From JANOBD01 sp031411495 (GTDB taxonomy: Bacteria > Planctomycetota > Phycisphaerae > Tepidisphaerales > Tepidisphaeraceae), in contig JANOBD010000165.1 of NCBI GenBank assembly GCA_031411495.1, positions 183,751 to 247,750 on the forward strand: 64,000 nt of DNA, given 5' to 3'. The notes beneath the pieces were generated by a model. The model saw only the letters and a list, made by a program, of their open reading frames with translations. It was not told the DNA's origin and ran no database searches. The number at the start of each line of letters is the position of its first letter. Positions within the stretch are counted from its first letter, which is position 1. Below, in pieces: positions 43,793-51,330 of this stretch. The position numbers and the translations under genes were made by a program.

Positions 43793-44923
43793 CTACCCGA
43801 TGGGGTGACTGGAGAAGCGTCCGCTGCGCTTGTCGACCGCTTTGCTCATCACGTCGTGCGCCAGCGAGTCGATCGACTCTTCCCCGCGAAGGACGCGTTC
43901 GAGGGCGTTGTCTCCGTTGAGCGCGGCAAGCGCCCGTCGGCGGATCTCTTCGAGCAGCGCGCCGCGCAATTCATCCGTCACCTGTTCCTGGCGCTGCTTG
44001 CTCCAAAGTTCCTGAGACCGTTCGGTGCTCGCTTCGAGCGCGTCGACGAGCGTGGTGATGTTTTCGTGGTTGGCCGCGCTGACGAGGAAGACATTCGGCC
44101 CGCCGTTGCCGATCGTCGCCTGCGGCAAGGGTTTCTCGTCGATCTTCACTCCGCCAATCGTGAGTGCGTGATGACCGCTGCACATTTCCTGCGGTGCCGC
44201 CATCGGCTCGTTGAACAGGTCGTGCCGGGCCAACGCTTCGAGCTGCAAAGCGGAAATCAGTGACTGGTAGAGTTGATTGGCCCCTTCGCGGTCGGCCTTG
44301 TTGACGACGAACAGGTCGCCGGCTTCCATGAGCCCGGCCTTGAGCATCTGGATGCTGTCGCCCTGGCCGGGGGCGAGGACGACCATGGTCAGGTCGCAGC
44401 TCATGGCGACTTCCACTTCGCTCTGGCCGACGCCGACAGTTTCGACCAATACGATGTCGCAGCCGATGAGACCCATCACCCGGCAGACGCCCTTCGCGCC
44501 CAGGGCCAAACCTCCGAGATGGCCCCGGGACGCGAGGGAGCGGATAAAGATGTTCGGGTCGGTGGCATGGCGCATCATTCGCACGCGATCCCCGAGGAGC
44601 GCGCCGCCGGTGAACGGAGAGGACGGATCCACCGCGACGATTCCTAACCGTCGTTCGGGGAAGCGCGTGCGATATTCGGTAGCCAGATGGTCTGTGAGTG
44701 TGCTCTTGCCGGAGCCGGGCGCGCCGGTGATACCGAGAATCAATCTCGGTTGCGGCCAGTCGTGGCTGCCGCGGAGCAGCTCGGCCAACCGGGTGGGCTG
44801 GTCGGTCATGACGCTCATCAGCCGCGCCGCCGCCCGCGTTGCGAGCGGGCCGCCGGTTCGGGCGGTGGCGACGAGGTTGGTGAGGTCCTGGGTCAAGGTA
44901 AAAAGTAAGGGGTCAGGGGTCAC
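43793..44923 (-). CDS. meaB: MeaB-type GTPase, chaperone of methylmalonyl-CoA mutase
   Basis: This 376-residue G3E-type P-loop GTPase has Walker A ILGITGAPGSGKSTLTDHLA, IVAVDPSSPFTGGALLGDRVRM, the switch region DIVLVETVGVGQSEVEV and NKADREGANQL. MeaB/ArgK proteins gate cofactor loading and protect methylmalonyl-CoA mutase. Its ATG overlaps nothing upstream except the stop of the B12-binding subunit (ATGA, 44920-44923), and the mutase large subunit follows 19 bases later, matching the functional partnership. Confidence 0.96.
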   Translation of the reverse strand: MTPDPLLFTLTQDLTNLVATARTGGPLATRAAARLMSVMTDQPTRLAELLRGSHDWPQPRLILGITGAPGSGKSTLTDHLATEYRTRFPERRLGIVAVDPSSPFTGGALLGDRVRMMRHATDPNIFIRSLASRGHLGGLALGAKGVCRVMGLIGCDIVLVETVGVGQSEVEVAMSCDLTMVVLAPGQGDSIQMLKAGLMEAGDLFVVNKADREGANQLYQSLISALQLEALARHDLFNEPMAAPQEMCSGHHALTIGGVKIDEKPLPQATIGNGGPNVFLVSAANHENITTLVDALEASTERSQELWSKQRQEQVTDELRGALLEEIRRRALAALNGDNALERVLRGEESIDSLAHDVMSKAVDKRSGRFSSHPIG

Positions 44924-45324
44924 GCCATTGCGGTCAACTTCTTGTCAAAGGTTTCGATGATTGTCTTCGCGGGCGTGCCGGGCGTGAAGACGGCGGATAC
45001 ACCGATCTCGAGCAGGCCCGGGATGTCCTTGGGAGGGATCGTGCCGCCGCCAAAAACGACAATTTCGCTCGCCCCGCGCTCGCGGAGCAGGTCGATCACC
45101 CGTTTGAAGAGTACGTTGTGAGCGCCCGAGAGCAGGGAAAGCCCGACGGCGGCGACATCTTCCTGAATCGCGGCGTCGACGATCTGTTCCGGGCTCCGGC
45201 GGATGCCGGTGTAGATTACCTCGTAGCCCGCATCTCGCAGGATGTGCGAAATGTACTTGGCGCCACGGTCGTGCCCGTCGAGGCCGGGCTTGCCGATGAG
45301 GATGCGGGGTTTGTTTTGCAGCAT
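44920..45324 (-). CDS. Methylmalonyl-CoA mutase, cobalamin-binding (small) subunit
   Basis: This 134-residue protein is the B12-binding domain as a separate chain: RILIGKPGLDGHDRGAKYI contains the DxHxxG cobalt-ligand motif, followed by SLLSGAHNVLFKRV and FGGGTIPPKDI. It pairs with the large subunit to make a two-chain mutase of the archaeal type. The ATG at 45324 is preferred over an in-frame one at 45354 because AAAGGAAAG lies at ribosome-site distance before it. It is the first gene of the nine-gene operon. Confidence 0.95.
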   Translation of the reverse strand: MLQNKPRILIGKPGLDGHDRGAKYISHILRDAGYEVIYTGIRRSPEQIVDAAIQEDVAAVGLSLLSGAHNVLFKRVIDLLRERGASEIVVFGGGTIPPKDIPGLLEIGVSAVFTPGTPAKTIIETFDKKLTAMA

Positions 45325-45350
45325 GTTCTTTCCTTTCGGCGATTCGTCAC

Positions 45351-45374
45351 TCAAAAGATCAAAATGTCTTTTGA
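45351..45374. promoter_or_regulatory. Palindromic operator at the methylmalonyl-CoA operon start
   Basis: A perfect inverted repeat TCAAAAGA-N8-TCTTTTGA (45351-45358 and 45367-45374) contains an inner ATCAAAA-N4-TTTTGAT. It covers the expected transcription start just downstream of the -10 hexamer, where a bound repressor would block RNA polymerase. Confidence 0.6.
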
Positions 45375-45379
45375 TGCCT

Positions 45380-45407
45380 ACTATAGAGATCCTCTGGACG
45401 GTTGCAA
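45380..45407 (-). promoter_or_regulatory. Sigma-70-type promoter of the methylmalonyl-CoA operon
   Basis: On the minus strand TTGCAA (45402-45407) and TATAGT (45380-45385) are separated by 16 bases, about 55 bases upstream of the first gene's ATG. It is the clearest promoter in the window. Confidence 0.7.
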
Positions 45408-45631
45408 GCCAAAGCCGGCCCGGTAAACACGGCCACAGTCTGCAGTTATGAAATCCGCGGCTCTTAGTCGCATTTCCAGACTACGGCGTCTGATTTGCCG
45501 ACACCTCCCTCGAGAGGTGGAGGGCATATCTGTCGCGGCGCGAAAAACTCTGCCCGGCCACGATTCGCTAGAATCGGCCCGGCGACGATCCAACGCCGTC
45601 CGAAGAGATTATACAACATGAGGCTCTCCCC

Positions 45632-48361
45632 ATGTCCGACCTGTTCTCTCTCTCCAGCGATGTCCTGCGTATGGGCAAGAGTCCGCTCGATGCGATTTTC
45701 TCCCCGCGCAATGTCGCCGTGATCGGCGCGACTGAAGCCCCCAACGCGGTCGGTCGGACACTCCTGTGGAACCTGATCAGCAATCCGTTCGGCGGAACGG
45801 TCTTTCCCGTCAACCCGAAGCGCACCAGCGTCCTGGGCATTCGCGCCTATAAGACGATTGCGGAAGTTCCTGCGAAGGTCGATCTGGCCGTGATCGCGAC
45901 ACCTGCCCACACCGTTCCCGATCTCGTTCGCGACTGCGCCGCAGCCGGTGCGAAGGCGGCGATCATCGTCAGCGCCGGTTTCAAGGAACTGGGCGAATCG
46001 GGTGTGGAACTGGAGCGTCAGGTGCTCGAACGCGCCCGCGCGGGTCGCATGCGCATCATCGGCCCCAACTGCCTTGGCGTCATGAACCCTCTCGGAAAGC
46101 TCAACGCCACCTTCGCCCGCACGATGGCCAAGCCGGGGAACGTCGCGTTCATCTCTCAATCCGGCGCGCTCTGCACCGCCATCCTCGACTGGAGCCTGCG
46201 CGAAGACGTCGGCTTCAGCGCCTTCGTCTCGACCGGCTCGATGCTCGACGTCGGCTGGGGCGACCTGATCGACTACCTCGGCAACGACCCGCACACCCGC
46301 AGCATCCTGATCTACATGGAAACGATCGGCGAAGCGAGGTCGTTTCTCTCGGCGGCGCGGGAGGTGGCATTGACCAAGCCCATCATCATCATCAAGCCCG
46401 GACGCACCGATCAAGCCGCAAGGGCGGCGGCGTCTCACACCGGTTCGCTCGCCGGTGCCGATGATGTGCTGGATGCCGCGTTCAAGCGCGTGGGCGTACT
46501 GCGCGTCGCCGCGATCGCCGACCTGTTCTACATGGCCGAAGTGCTCGCCAAACAGCCGCGCCCGCGCGGGCCGCGGCTGACGATCCTCACCAACGCCGGC
46601 GGGCCTGCCGTCCTGGCGACGGATTCACTCGTGCTCAACGGCGGCAAGCTGACCGATCTCTCGCCGACGACATTCAAGGCCCTCTCGGACCTTTTGCCCG
46701 GACACTGGAGTCGCGGCAACCCGATCGACATCCTCGGCGACGCCGGCGCCGATCGATACGCCAGGTCGCTCGAAATCGCCGCCGCCGACGAGAACGCCGA
46801 CGGTCTGCTCGTGATCCTGACGCCACAGGACATGACCGAGCCGCTCGCCACCGCCGAAGCGCTCAAGCGCTACGCGAAAATCGATGGGAAGCCCGTGCTC
46901 GCGAGCTGGATGGGCGGCCCGAACGTGGCCGCCGGCGTGGACGTGCTCAATCGCGTCGGCATTCCCACGTTCGACTACCCCGACACCGCCGCGCGGATTT
47001 TCACGTACATGCACCGCTACACCGAAAACCTTCGCGCCGTGTACGAAACGCCGTCGCTCGATGACCAGGTGGATGACGGCGCGCACGAAGTGGCAGAAGC
47101 AAAACAACTCATTGACGCCGCACTCGCGCAAGGCCGGACGCTTCTGACCGAGCGGGAGAGCAAAGAGATCCTCGGCCGGTTCGGCATCCCGGTTTTGCCG
47201 ACCGTCTTCTGTGCGTCCGCCGCTGACGCTGCGAACGCCGCAACGACCCTCGGATTCCCGGTCGTGCTGAAGCTGGAAAGTCGAACCATCACGCACAAGT
47301 CGGACGTCGGCGGCGTCAAGTTGAACCTGAACTCGGTCGACGATGTGCGCCGCGCATTTGACGACATCCAGGCGCGCATCGATCCCGCCTCATTCGAAGG
47401 CGTGACCGTCCAGCCGATGGTCAAGCTGGCCGATGCATACGAGCTGATCATCGGCTCATCCGTCGATCCGCAACTCGGGCCGGTGATGCTTTTTGGTGCC
47501 GGCGGCGTCCTGGTGGAAGTGCTGAAAGACCGCGCGCTCGGCCTGCCGCCGCTGAACCAGACGCTCGCCGGGCTCATGCTCGAACAGACGAAAGTGTTCG
47601 CCGCGCTCAAGGGCGTCCGCGGGCGAAAGCCCGTGGATGTGGAACTGCTCAAGCGGATTCTCGTGCGCTTCAGCCGGCTCGTGGTAGAGGTGCCGCGCAT
47701 CCGCGAGATCGACATCAACCCGCTCATCGCAAGTCCGCACGGAATCGTGGCGCTGGACGCGCGCATCGTGCTGCATGATGCGTCGATCCCCGATGAATCG
47801 CTCCCGCGCAGCGCGATCCGGCCTTACCCGACGCAATACATCTGGCACACGGCGCTCAAGGAAGGAGCGCCATTCACCATCCGCCCGATCCGGCCCGAAG
47901 ATGAGCCGCTGATCGTGGCGTTTCACGGGACACTCAGCGAGCGAACCGTGCGCATGCGTTACTTCTCTCCGCTGAAATTGGGGACGCGCATTTCACACGA
48001 GCGCCTCACCCGTGTCTGCTTCAACGACTACGACCGCGAGCTGGCGCTGGTGGCCGAGCTTCGCGACGAGAGCGGAAGGCGGAGCATCATCGGCGTCGGG
48101 CGGCTCAGCCGCGTGCCCGGACAGAACGAGGCCGAGTTCGCCGCGCTGGTGAGCGATGCGTTTCAGGGCAAAGGGGTCGGCACGAAACTGGTTTCGAAGC
48201 TGCTGGAAATCGCGCGGACGGAAAAGATCGGAAAAGTCGTCGCCGACATCCTCAACGAAAACCGCGAGATGCAGCACATCTGCAAGCGGCTTGGCTTCAC
48301 GCTCAGCGCAGTGGAGGCGGGCGATTCCACGTTGTCGGCCGTGTATGTCGTTCCCGCGTAG
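45632..48361 (+). CDS. ADP-forming acyl-CoA synthetase fused to GNAT domain (PatZ-like)
   Basis: This 909-residue protein has a CoA-binding Rossmann domain (IFSPRNVAVIGATEAPNAVGRTLLWNL), a succinyl-CoA-ligase-like domain with the catalytic His269 in ASHTGSLAGADDVL, an ATP-grasp domain (about 480-690: VVLKLESRTITHKSDVGGVKLNL, LFGAGGVLVEV), and a C-terminal GNAT domain (about 745-909: FTIRPIRPEDEPLIVAF, FQGKGVGTKLVSKLLEIA). The intact His suggests the ligase half could still make acetyl- or propionyl-CoA. PatZ/YfiQ-like relatives acetylate acetyl-CoA synthetase and other enzymes, so it may tune the divergent methylmalonyl-CoA operon (inference). Confidence 0.92.
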   Translation: MSDLFSLSSDVLRMGKSPLDAIFSPRNVAVIGATEAPNAVGRTLLWNLISNPFGGTVFPVNPKRTSVLGIRAYKTIAEVPAKVDLAVIATPAHTVPDLVRDCAAAGAKAAIIVSAGFKELGESGVELERQVLERARAGRMRIIGPNCLGVMNPLGKLNATFARTMAKPGNVAFISQSGALCTAILDWSLREDVGFSAFVSTGSMLDVGWGDLIDYLGNDPHTRSILIYMETIGEARSFLSAAREVALTKPIIIIKPGRTDQAARAAASHTGSLAGADDVLDAAFKRVGVLRVAAIADLFYMAEVLAKQPRPRGPRLTILTNAGGPAVLATDSLVLNGGKLTDLSPTTFKALSDLLPGHWSRGNPIDILGDAGADRYARSLEIAAADENADGLLVILTPQDMTEPLATAEALKRYAKIDGKPVLASWMGGPNVAAGVDVLNRVGIPTFDYPDTAARIFTYMHRYTENLRAVYETPSLDDQVDDGAHEVAEAKQLIDAALAQGRTLLTERESKEILGRFGIPVLPTVFCASAADAANAATTLGFPVVLKLESRTITHKSDVGGVKLNLNSVDDVRRAFDDIQARIDPASFEGVTVQPMVKLADAYELIIGSSVDPQLGPVMLFGAGGVLVEVLKDRALGLPPLNQTLAGLMLEQTKVFAALKGVRGRKPVDVELLKRILVRFSRLVVEVPRIREIDINPLIASPHGIVALDARIVLHDASIPDESLPRSAIRPYPTQYIWHTALKEGAPFTIRPIRPEDEPLIVAFHGTLSERTVRMRYFSPLKLGTRISHERLTRVCFNDYDRELALVAELRDESGRRSIIGVGRLSRVPGQNEAEFAALVSDAFQGKGVGTKLVSKLLEIARTEKIGKVVADILNENREMQHICKRLGFTLSAVEAGDSTLSAVYVVPA

Positions 48362-48386
48362 TCGCAGCCGATTCGACGAATGGCGT

Positions 48387-48719
48387 TCAAGCGGAAGCGA
48401 TCACCGCGGTCGACGCTGCGGCAGCTTCTTCATCGGCCATCTGCTGCGCCATGGGAAGAATCGATCCGCCGGCGATCGTGCACAGGCCGTAACCCATCCC
48501 CTTGAGCGGGTTATGCCAGAGCACCTGTCCGGTCGATGCGTCAAGGCAATACAGCTGGCCCTGCACGCTCACGAGGACACGGTCACCATCGAGCACGACG
48601 TTCGTGAATCCCGATCCCTTGAGCCGCGTCCGCCAGAGTTCGCCGCCCGAGGTTCGATCGATCGCGATCACGGTGCCTTTGATGCCGATAAACAAGGTCT
48701 GCCGAATGTTCGTGGCCAT
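48387..48719 (-). CDS. Short PQQ-type beta-propeller repeat protein
   Basis: This 110-residue protein reads as about two propeller blades: LFIGIKGTVIAIDRTSGGELWRTRLKG and VSVQGQLYCLDASTGQVLWHNPLKGMG, both with the A-x-D-x-x-(T/S)-G-x-x-x-W pattern of PQQ-like repeats. It lacks a signal peptide. A full propeller needs six to eight blades, so it either oligomerises or is a remnant. It converges with the PatZ-like gene. Confidence 0.78.
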   Translation of the reverse strand: MATNIRQTLFIGIKGTVIAIDRTSGGELWRTRLKGSGFTNVVLDGDRVLVSVQGQLYCLDASTGQVLWHNPLKGMGYGLCTIAGGSILPMAQQMADEEAAAASTAVIASA

Positions 48720-48912
48720 CGTCGGTCCTTGGGAGAGAGTGTGTGAACCGGGCGCTCAAGAGCATCGACGACCAAAGGAAACCGGCCAAGTAGAAACGAG
48801 GCGGGAATCTCGACAGCAGGATTTCGCCGCGGAACTGGCGATCGGGAGCATTCGTGGTGCGACCCATCGGATTGGAAGTCCGACCGTCGCCGGTTACAAT
48901 GCTCGTCCGCTC

Positions 48913-48985
48913 GCGGGTGTAGCTCAATTGGCAGAGCGTCAGCCTTCCAAGCTGAATGTTGAGGGTTCGAACCCCTTCACCCGCT
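48913..48985 (+). tRNA. tRNA-Gly(UCC)
   Basis: The cloverleaf folds fully: acceptor GCGGGTG/CACCCGC, D-arm GCTC...GAGC, anticodon stem TCAGC/GCTGA with loop CTTCCAA (anticodon TCC), T-arm GAGGG-TTCGAAC-CCCTT, discriminator T. CCA is not encoded. It hosts the integrase gene end on the opposite strand. Confidence 0.95.
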
Positions 48986-49910
48986 TTCCTGAATCAGGCA
49001 GAATAGAGTCGCACGGAGTCGCAAAATCGCTCGATTTTACCGGGCGATTCTTCATTGGTGAAGTTCCGTCGATCGAGCCGTTGGATCGCACCGGGTCGCA
49101 CAGCGCAGAACTGAAAAGAACCGTCGTTGCGGTCCCTACTGCGGTCTGTACTGCGGTTCGCGTTTCGGGCGCGGATTGAACCGAATCGCTCGGCGCCACT
49201 GAGGCGGGAACGCGAACCGATCCCAGCGCGGACGCCGAATCGGCCAGTTGCAGGTCGGTGTAGTGTTTCAGCGTCGTGCGATAGTCGGCATGGCGCATGA
49301 TCTTCTGCGCGACCTGCGGGGCGACGCCGGAGCGCGCGAGGTTCGTGCCGAGCGTGGTTCGCAGTGCGTGCAGATCGACGACGCGACCCGTCGCATCCTT
49401 CTTGACGACAAGTTTGGTCTTCGGCACTTGGCGGCGCGAGCGGCCTTTCCCATGCCAGCGCATCTTGATCGAGCCGTCGGCGTTCAAGACGTTGACGCGT
49501 TCGGCCAGTCCTGCGGCGAAGAAGTCGTTCAGGCGCGTACGACCGTCCATGATGGTCGGGAAGACGCGGTCGTGGGGCTTCCCCTTCTGCGCGGCCTTAC
49601 GTGCCGCCAGTTCGATCGCCAGATCCGGGTGGAGCGGCAACAGGTCATCGTGCCCGGACTTGCCATCTCGGATGAGCAGCGTGCCGGCGTCGAAGTCGAC
49701 ATCGATCCACAGCAAGCGGCCCAGATCACTGAACCGCGCGCCGGCGAGTGCGGCGGTGAGGTACCACGCGCGACGGCCGCGCTTCGCCGCGACCTCTAGC
49801 AAGCGTGCCAATTCATCATCCGTAAACGAACGACGAATGCGACGGCGGTCGCGTTCTTCGTTCGCTTTGGTGACCGCGCTCAACTGTTGTCCCCACCACC
49901 AAGTCGTCAT
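48939..49910 (-). CDS. Tyrosine recombinase, N-terminally truncated, ending inside tRNA-Gly
   Basis: This is an integrase catalytic domain of about 323 residues. The active-site residues are visible: Arg in AGARFSDLGRLLW, a Lys in GKSGHDDLLPLH, H-x-x-R in DLHALRTTLGT, then His in IMRHADYRT and Tyr in LKHYTDL. The core-binding domain expected before RRRIRRSFTDDELARLL is missing: an in-frame TGA lies at 49917-49919, two codons upstream. The last residues, VKGFEPSTFSLEG, are encoded antisense to the T-arm and anticodon arm of the tRNA, the usual sign of insertion at the tRNA 3' end. It probably no longer works. Confidence 0.85.
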   Translation of the reverse strand: MTTWWWGQQLSAVTKANEERDRRRIRRSFTDDELARLLEVAAKRGRRAWYLTAALAGARFSDLGRLLWIDVDFDAGTLLIRDGKSGHDDLLPLHPDLAIELAARKAAQKGKPHDRVFPTIMDGRTRLNDFFAAGLAERVNVLNADGSIKMRWHGKGRSRRQVPKTKLVVKKDATGRVVDLHALRTTLGTNLARSGVAPQVAQKIMRHADYRTTLKHYTDLQLADSASALGSVRVPASVAPSDSVQSAPETRTAVQTAVGTATTVLFSSALCDPVRSNGSIDGTSPMKNRPVKSSDFATPCDSILPDSGKRVKGFEPSTFSLEG

Positions 49911-50143
49911 CAATCCTCAGCCGGGCGGCGAATGGGTACATTGATCCGACCAGCGCGGCCCGCGCGCGTTCGGTCGCCCGCTTCACGCGGGCATAGATTG
50001 AAACACATCAATATAGTTCGTCGTCGTTCCCGCAAAGTCGAACCCGCCTTTCGCTTATCCGTTCATCCCGCTTCCGAACAATTTACCAAGGTCAACCTAC
50101 CGCTGTCGATCTTTGACGAACACAGAATGGAAGCGGCGGTATT

Positions 50144-50353
50144 GTGATGGACGAGCCGAAGATCAACACGAAGTCAGGCGAATCGGCGGCGGCTTCGCCA
50201 CTACGTGTCCGCAACGTGCTTCAAGGCTTCCGGACGTTCCTGAACTGGTGCCATGAATCCGAGTTGTGGACGAAGCCGAGACGATTCGAAACGATCTTCA
50301 AGGCGAAGCCGTCACTGTCGCTGGACGAACGCCGACAGTCCCTTCAAGGGTGA
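50144..50353 (+). CDS. Recombinase-like fragment (core-binding domain remnant)
   Basis: This is a 69-residue frame. The stretch LRVRNVLQGFRTFLNWCHESELWTKPRRFETIFKAKPSL resembles the core-binding domain of planctomycete tyrosine recombinases (typically FLNWxxxxELI followed by a basic PxxF). No catalytic domain follows. It lies on the opposite strand to the truncated integrase and may be a rearranged piece of the same or another element. Similarity is judged by eye only. Confidence 0.4.
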   Translation: MMDEPKINTKSGESAAASPLRVRNVLQGFRTFLNWCHESELWTKPRRFETIFKAKPSLSLDERRQSLQG

Positions 50354-50538
50354 AGGTGGTGTGCGATACTGGTCGAGTTTGGCAGCCTGTAAGGGTTTAC
50401 ACCATTGACGGCAGATCCAAATCGCTTAACTCTTTGGCCAACGCGAAAAAAAAGATTGTTCGCAGCGACAGGCGGGCTATCTTGAATGTTCTGTCAGGCC
50501 GTGCCCTCACCAGCCTGTCGCGCAAAGGATGTGATAAA

Positions 50539-51321
50539 ATGCGTTATATGCAGCGTCGGGACTGTTCCCGACGTCAGATAGCCCAATGCCGCGGTTTTAC
50601 CCTTGTTGAACTATTGGTCGTGATCGGCATCATCGGCGTGCTGATCGGAATCCTTGTTCCCGCGCTGACCAAGGCGCGCGAATCCGCCACCCGGACGGCG
50701 TGTTTGAGCAATCTTCGCCAATTCGGCACGGCACTCACGATGTATGCGACTCAGTATCGAGACCGCATCCCCATCGGTTATTACTCGGGTCAAAAGCAGA
50801 CCAACTATCTCGTTAACTACAACGAGAACGGCGTTCAGTTCTTCAGCATGCTCGGGTTACTGTACCAGGCGAAACTGCTCGACGGTCGATCGTCTTACTG
50901 TCCGTCGGAATCGTTGTCCCGCTGGGAGTTTCAAACCCCCGAGAACCCCTGGCTTCCAGTTGAAGTGCCCTCGGCGGCGCAGATGAACACCCGGCTTGGC
51001 TACGGCGTGCGTCCGACGGTGAACTGGCTTGAGACCGGTTCGTGGCCTGAGACGATGACGCAGCTTCGCCAAATGAAGAACAAGGCGCTCGCCGCCGACC
51101 TTGCTCCGACGCCGTTTTTTGTCCAGCGCCGACACAAATCGGGAATCAATGTCTTCTTCGCGAACGGCAGCGCGAAGTGGGTGCCGAGCAAGCAGTTCAT
51201 CAACGCGATCAAGGATGTGCCGGACCTCCAAACCACCTTTGATCCCGCGTGGAACTGGACGCAACTGAACGAGCCGTCGGAGCCGACGTCCGGCATCTGG
51301 CCGGCGCTGGACCGCTCATAG
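50539..51321 (+). CDS. Type II secretion/prepilin-like protein (N-methylation signal, H-X9-DG-like tail)
   Basis: This 260-residue protein has a short basic leader, then GFTLVELLVVIGIIGVLIGILVPALTKARE, the prepilin peptidase site and hydrophobic helix of pseudopilins. The C-terminal part has RHKSGINVFFANGSAKWVP, close to the H-X9-DG motif of the large planctomycete pseudopilin group, with Asn in place of Asp. AAAGGA precedes the ATG at 50539. Such proteins are very numerous in planctomycetes and their roles are mostly unknown. The next gene starts only 9 bases after its stop, so it may belong to the same transcript as the glycan operon. Confidence 0.88.
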   Translation: MRYMQRRDCSRRQIAQCRGFTLVELLVVIGIIGVLIGILVPALTKARESATRTACLSNLRQFGTALTMYATQYRDRIPIGYYSGQKQTNYLVNYNENGVQFFSMLGLLYQAKLLDGRSSYCPSESLSRWEFQTPENPWLPVEVPSAAQMNTRLGYGVRPTVNWLETGSWPETMTQLRQMKNKALAADLAPTPFFVQRRHKSGINVFFANGSAKWVPSKQFINAIKDVPDLQTTFDPAWNWTQLNEPSEPTSGIWPALDRS

Positions 51322-51330
51322 GGACTTTCG

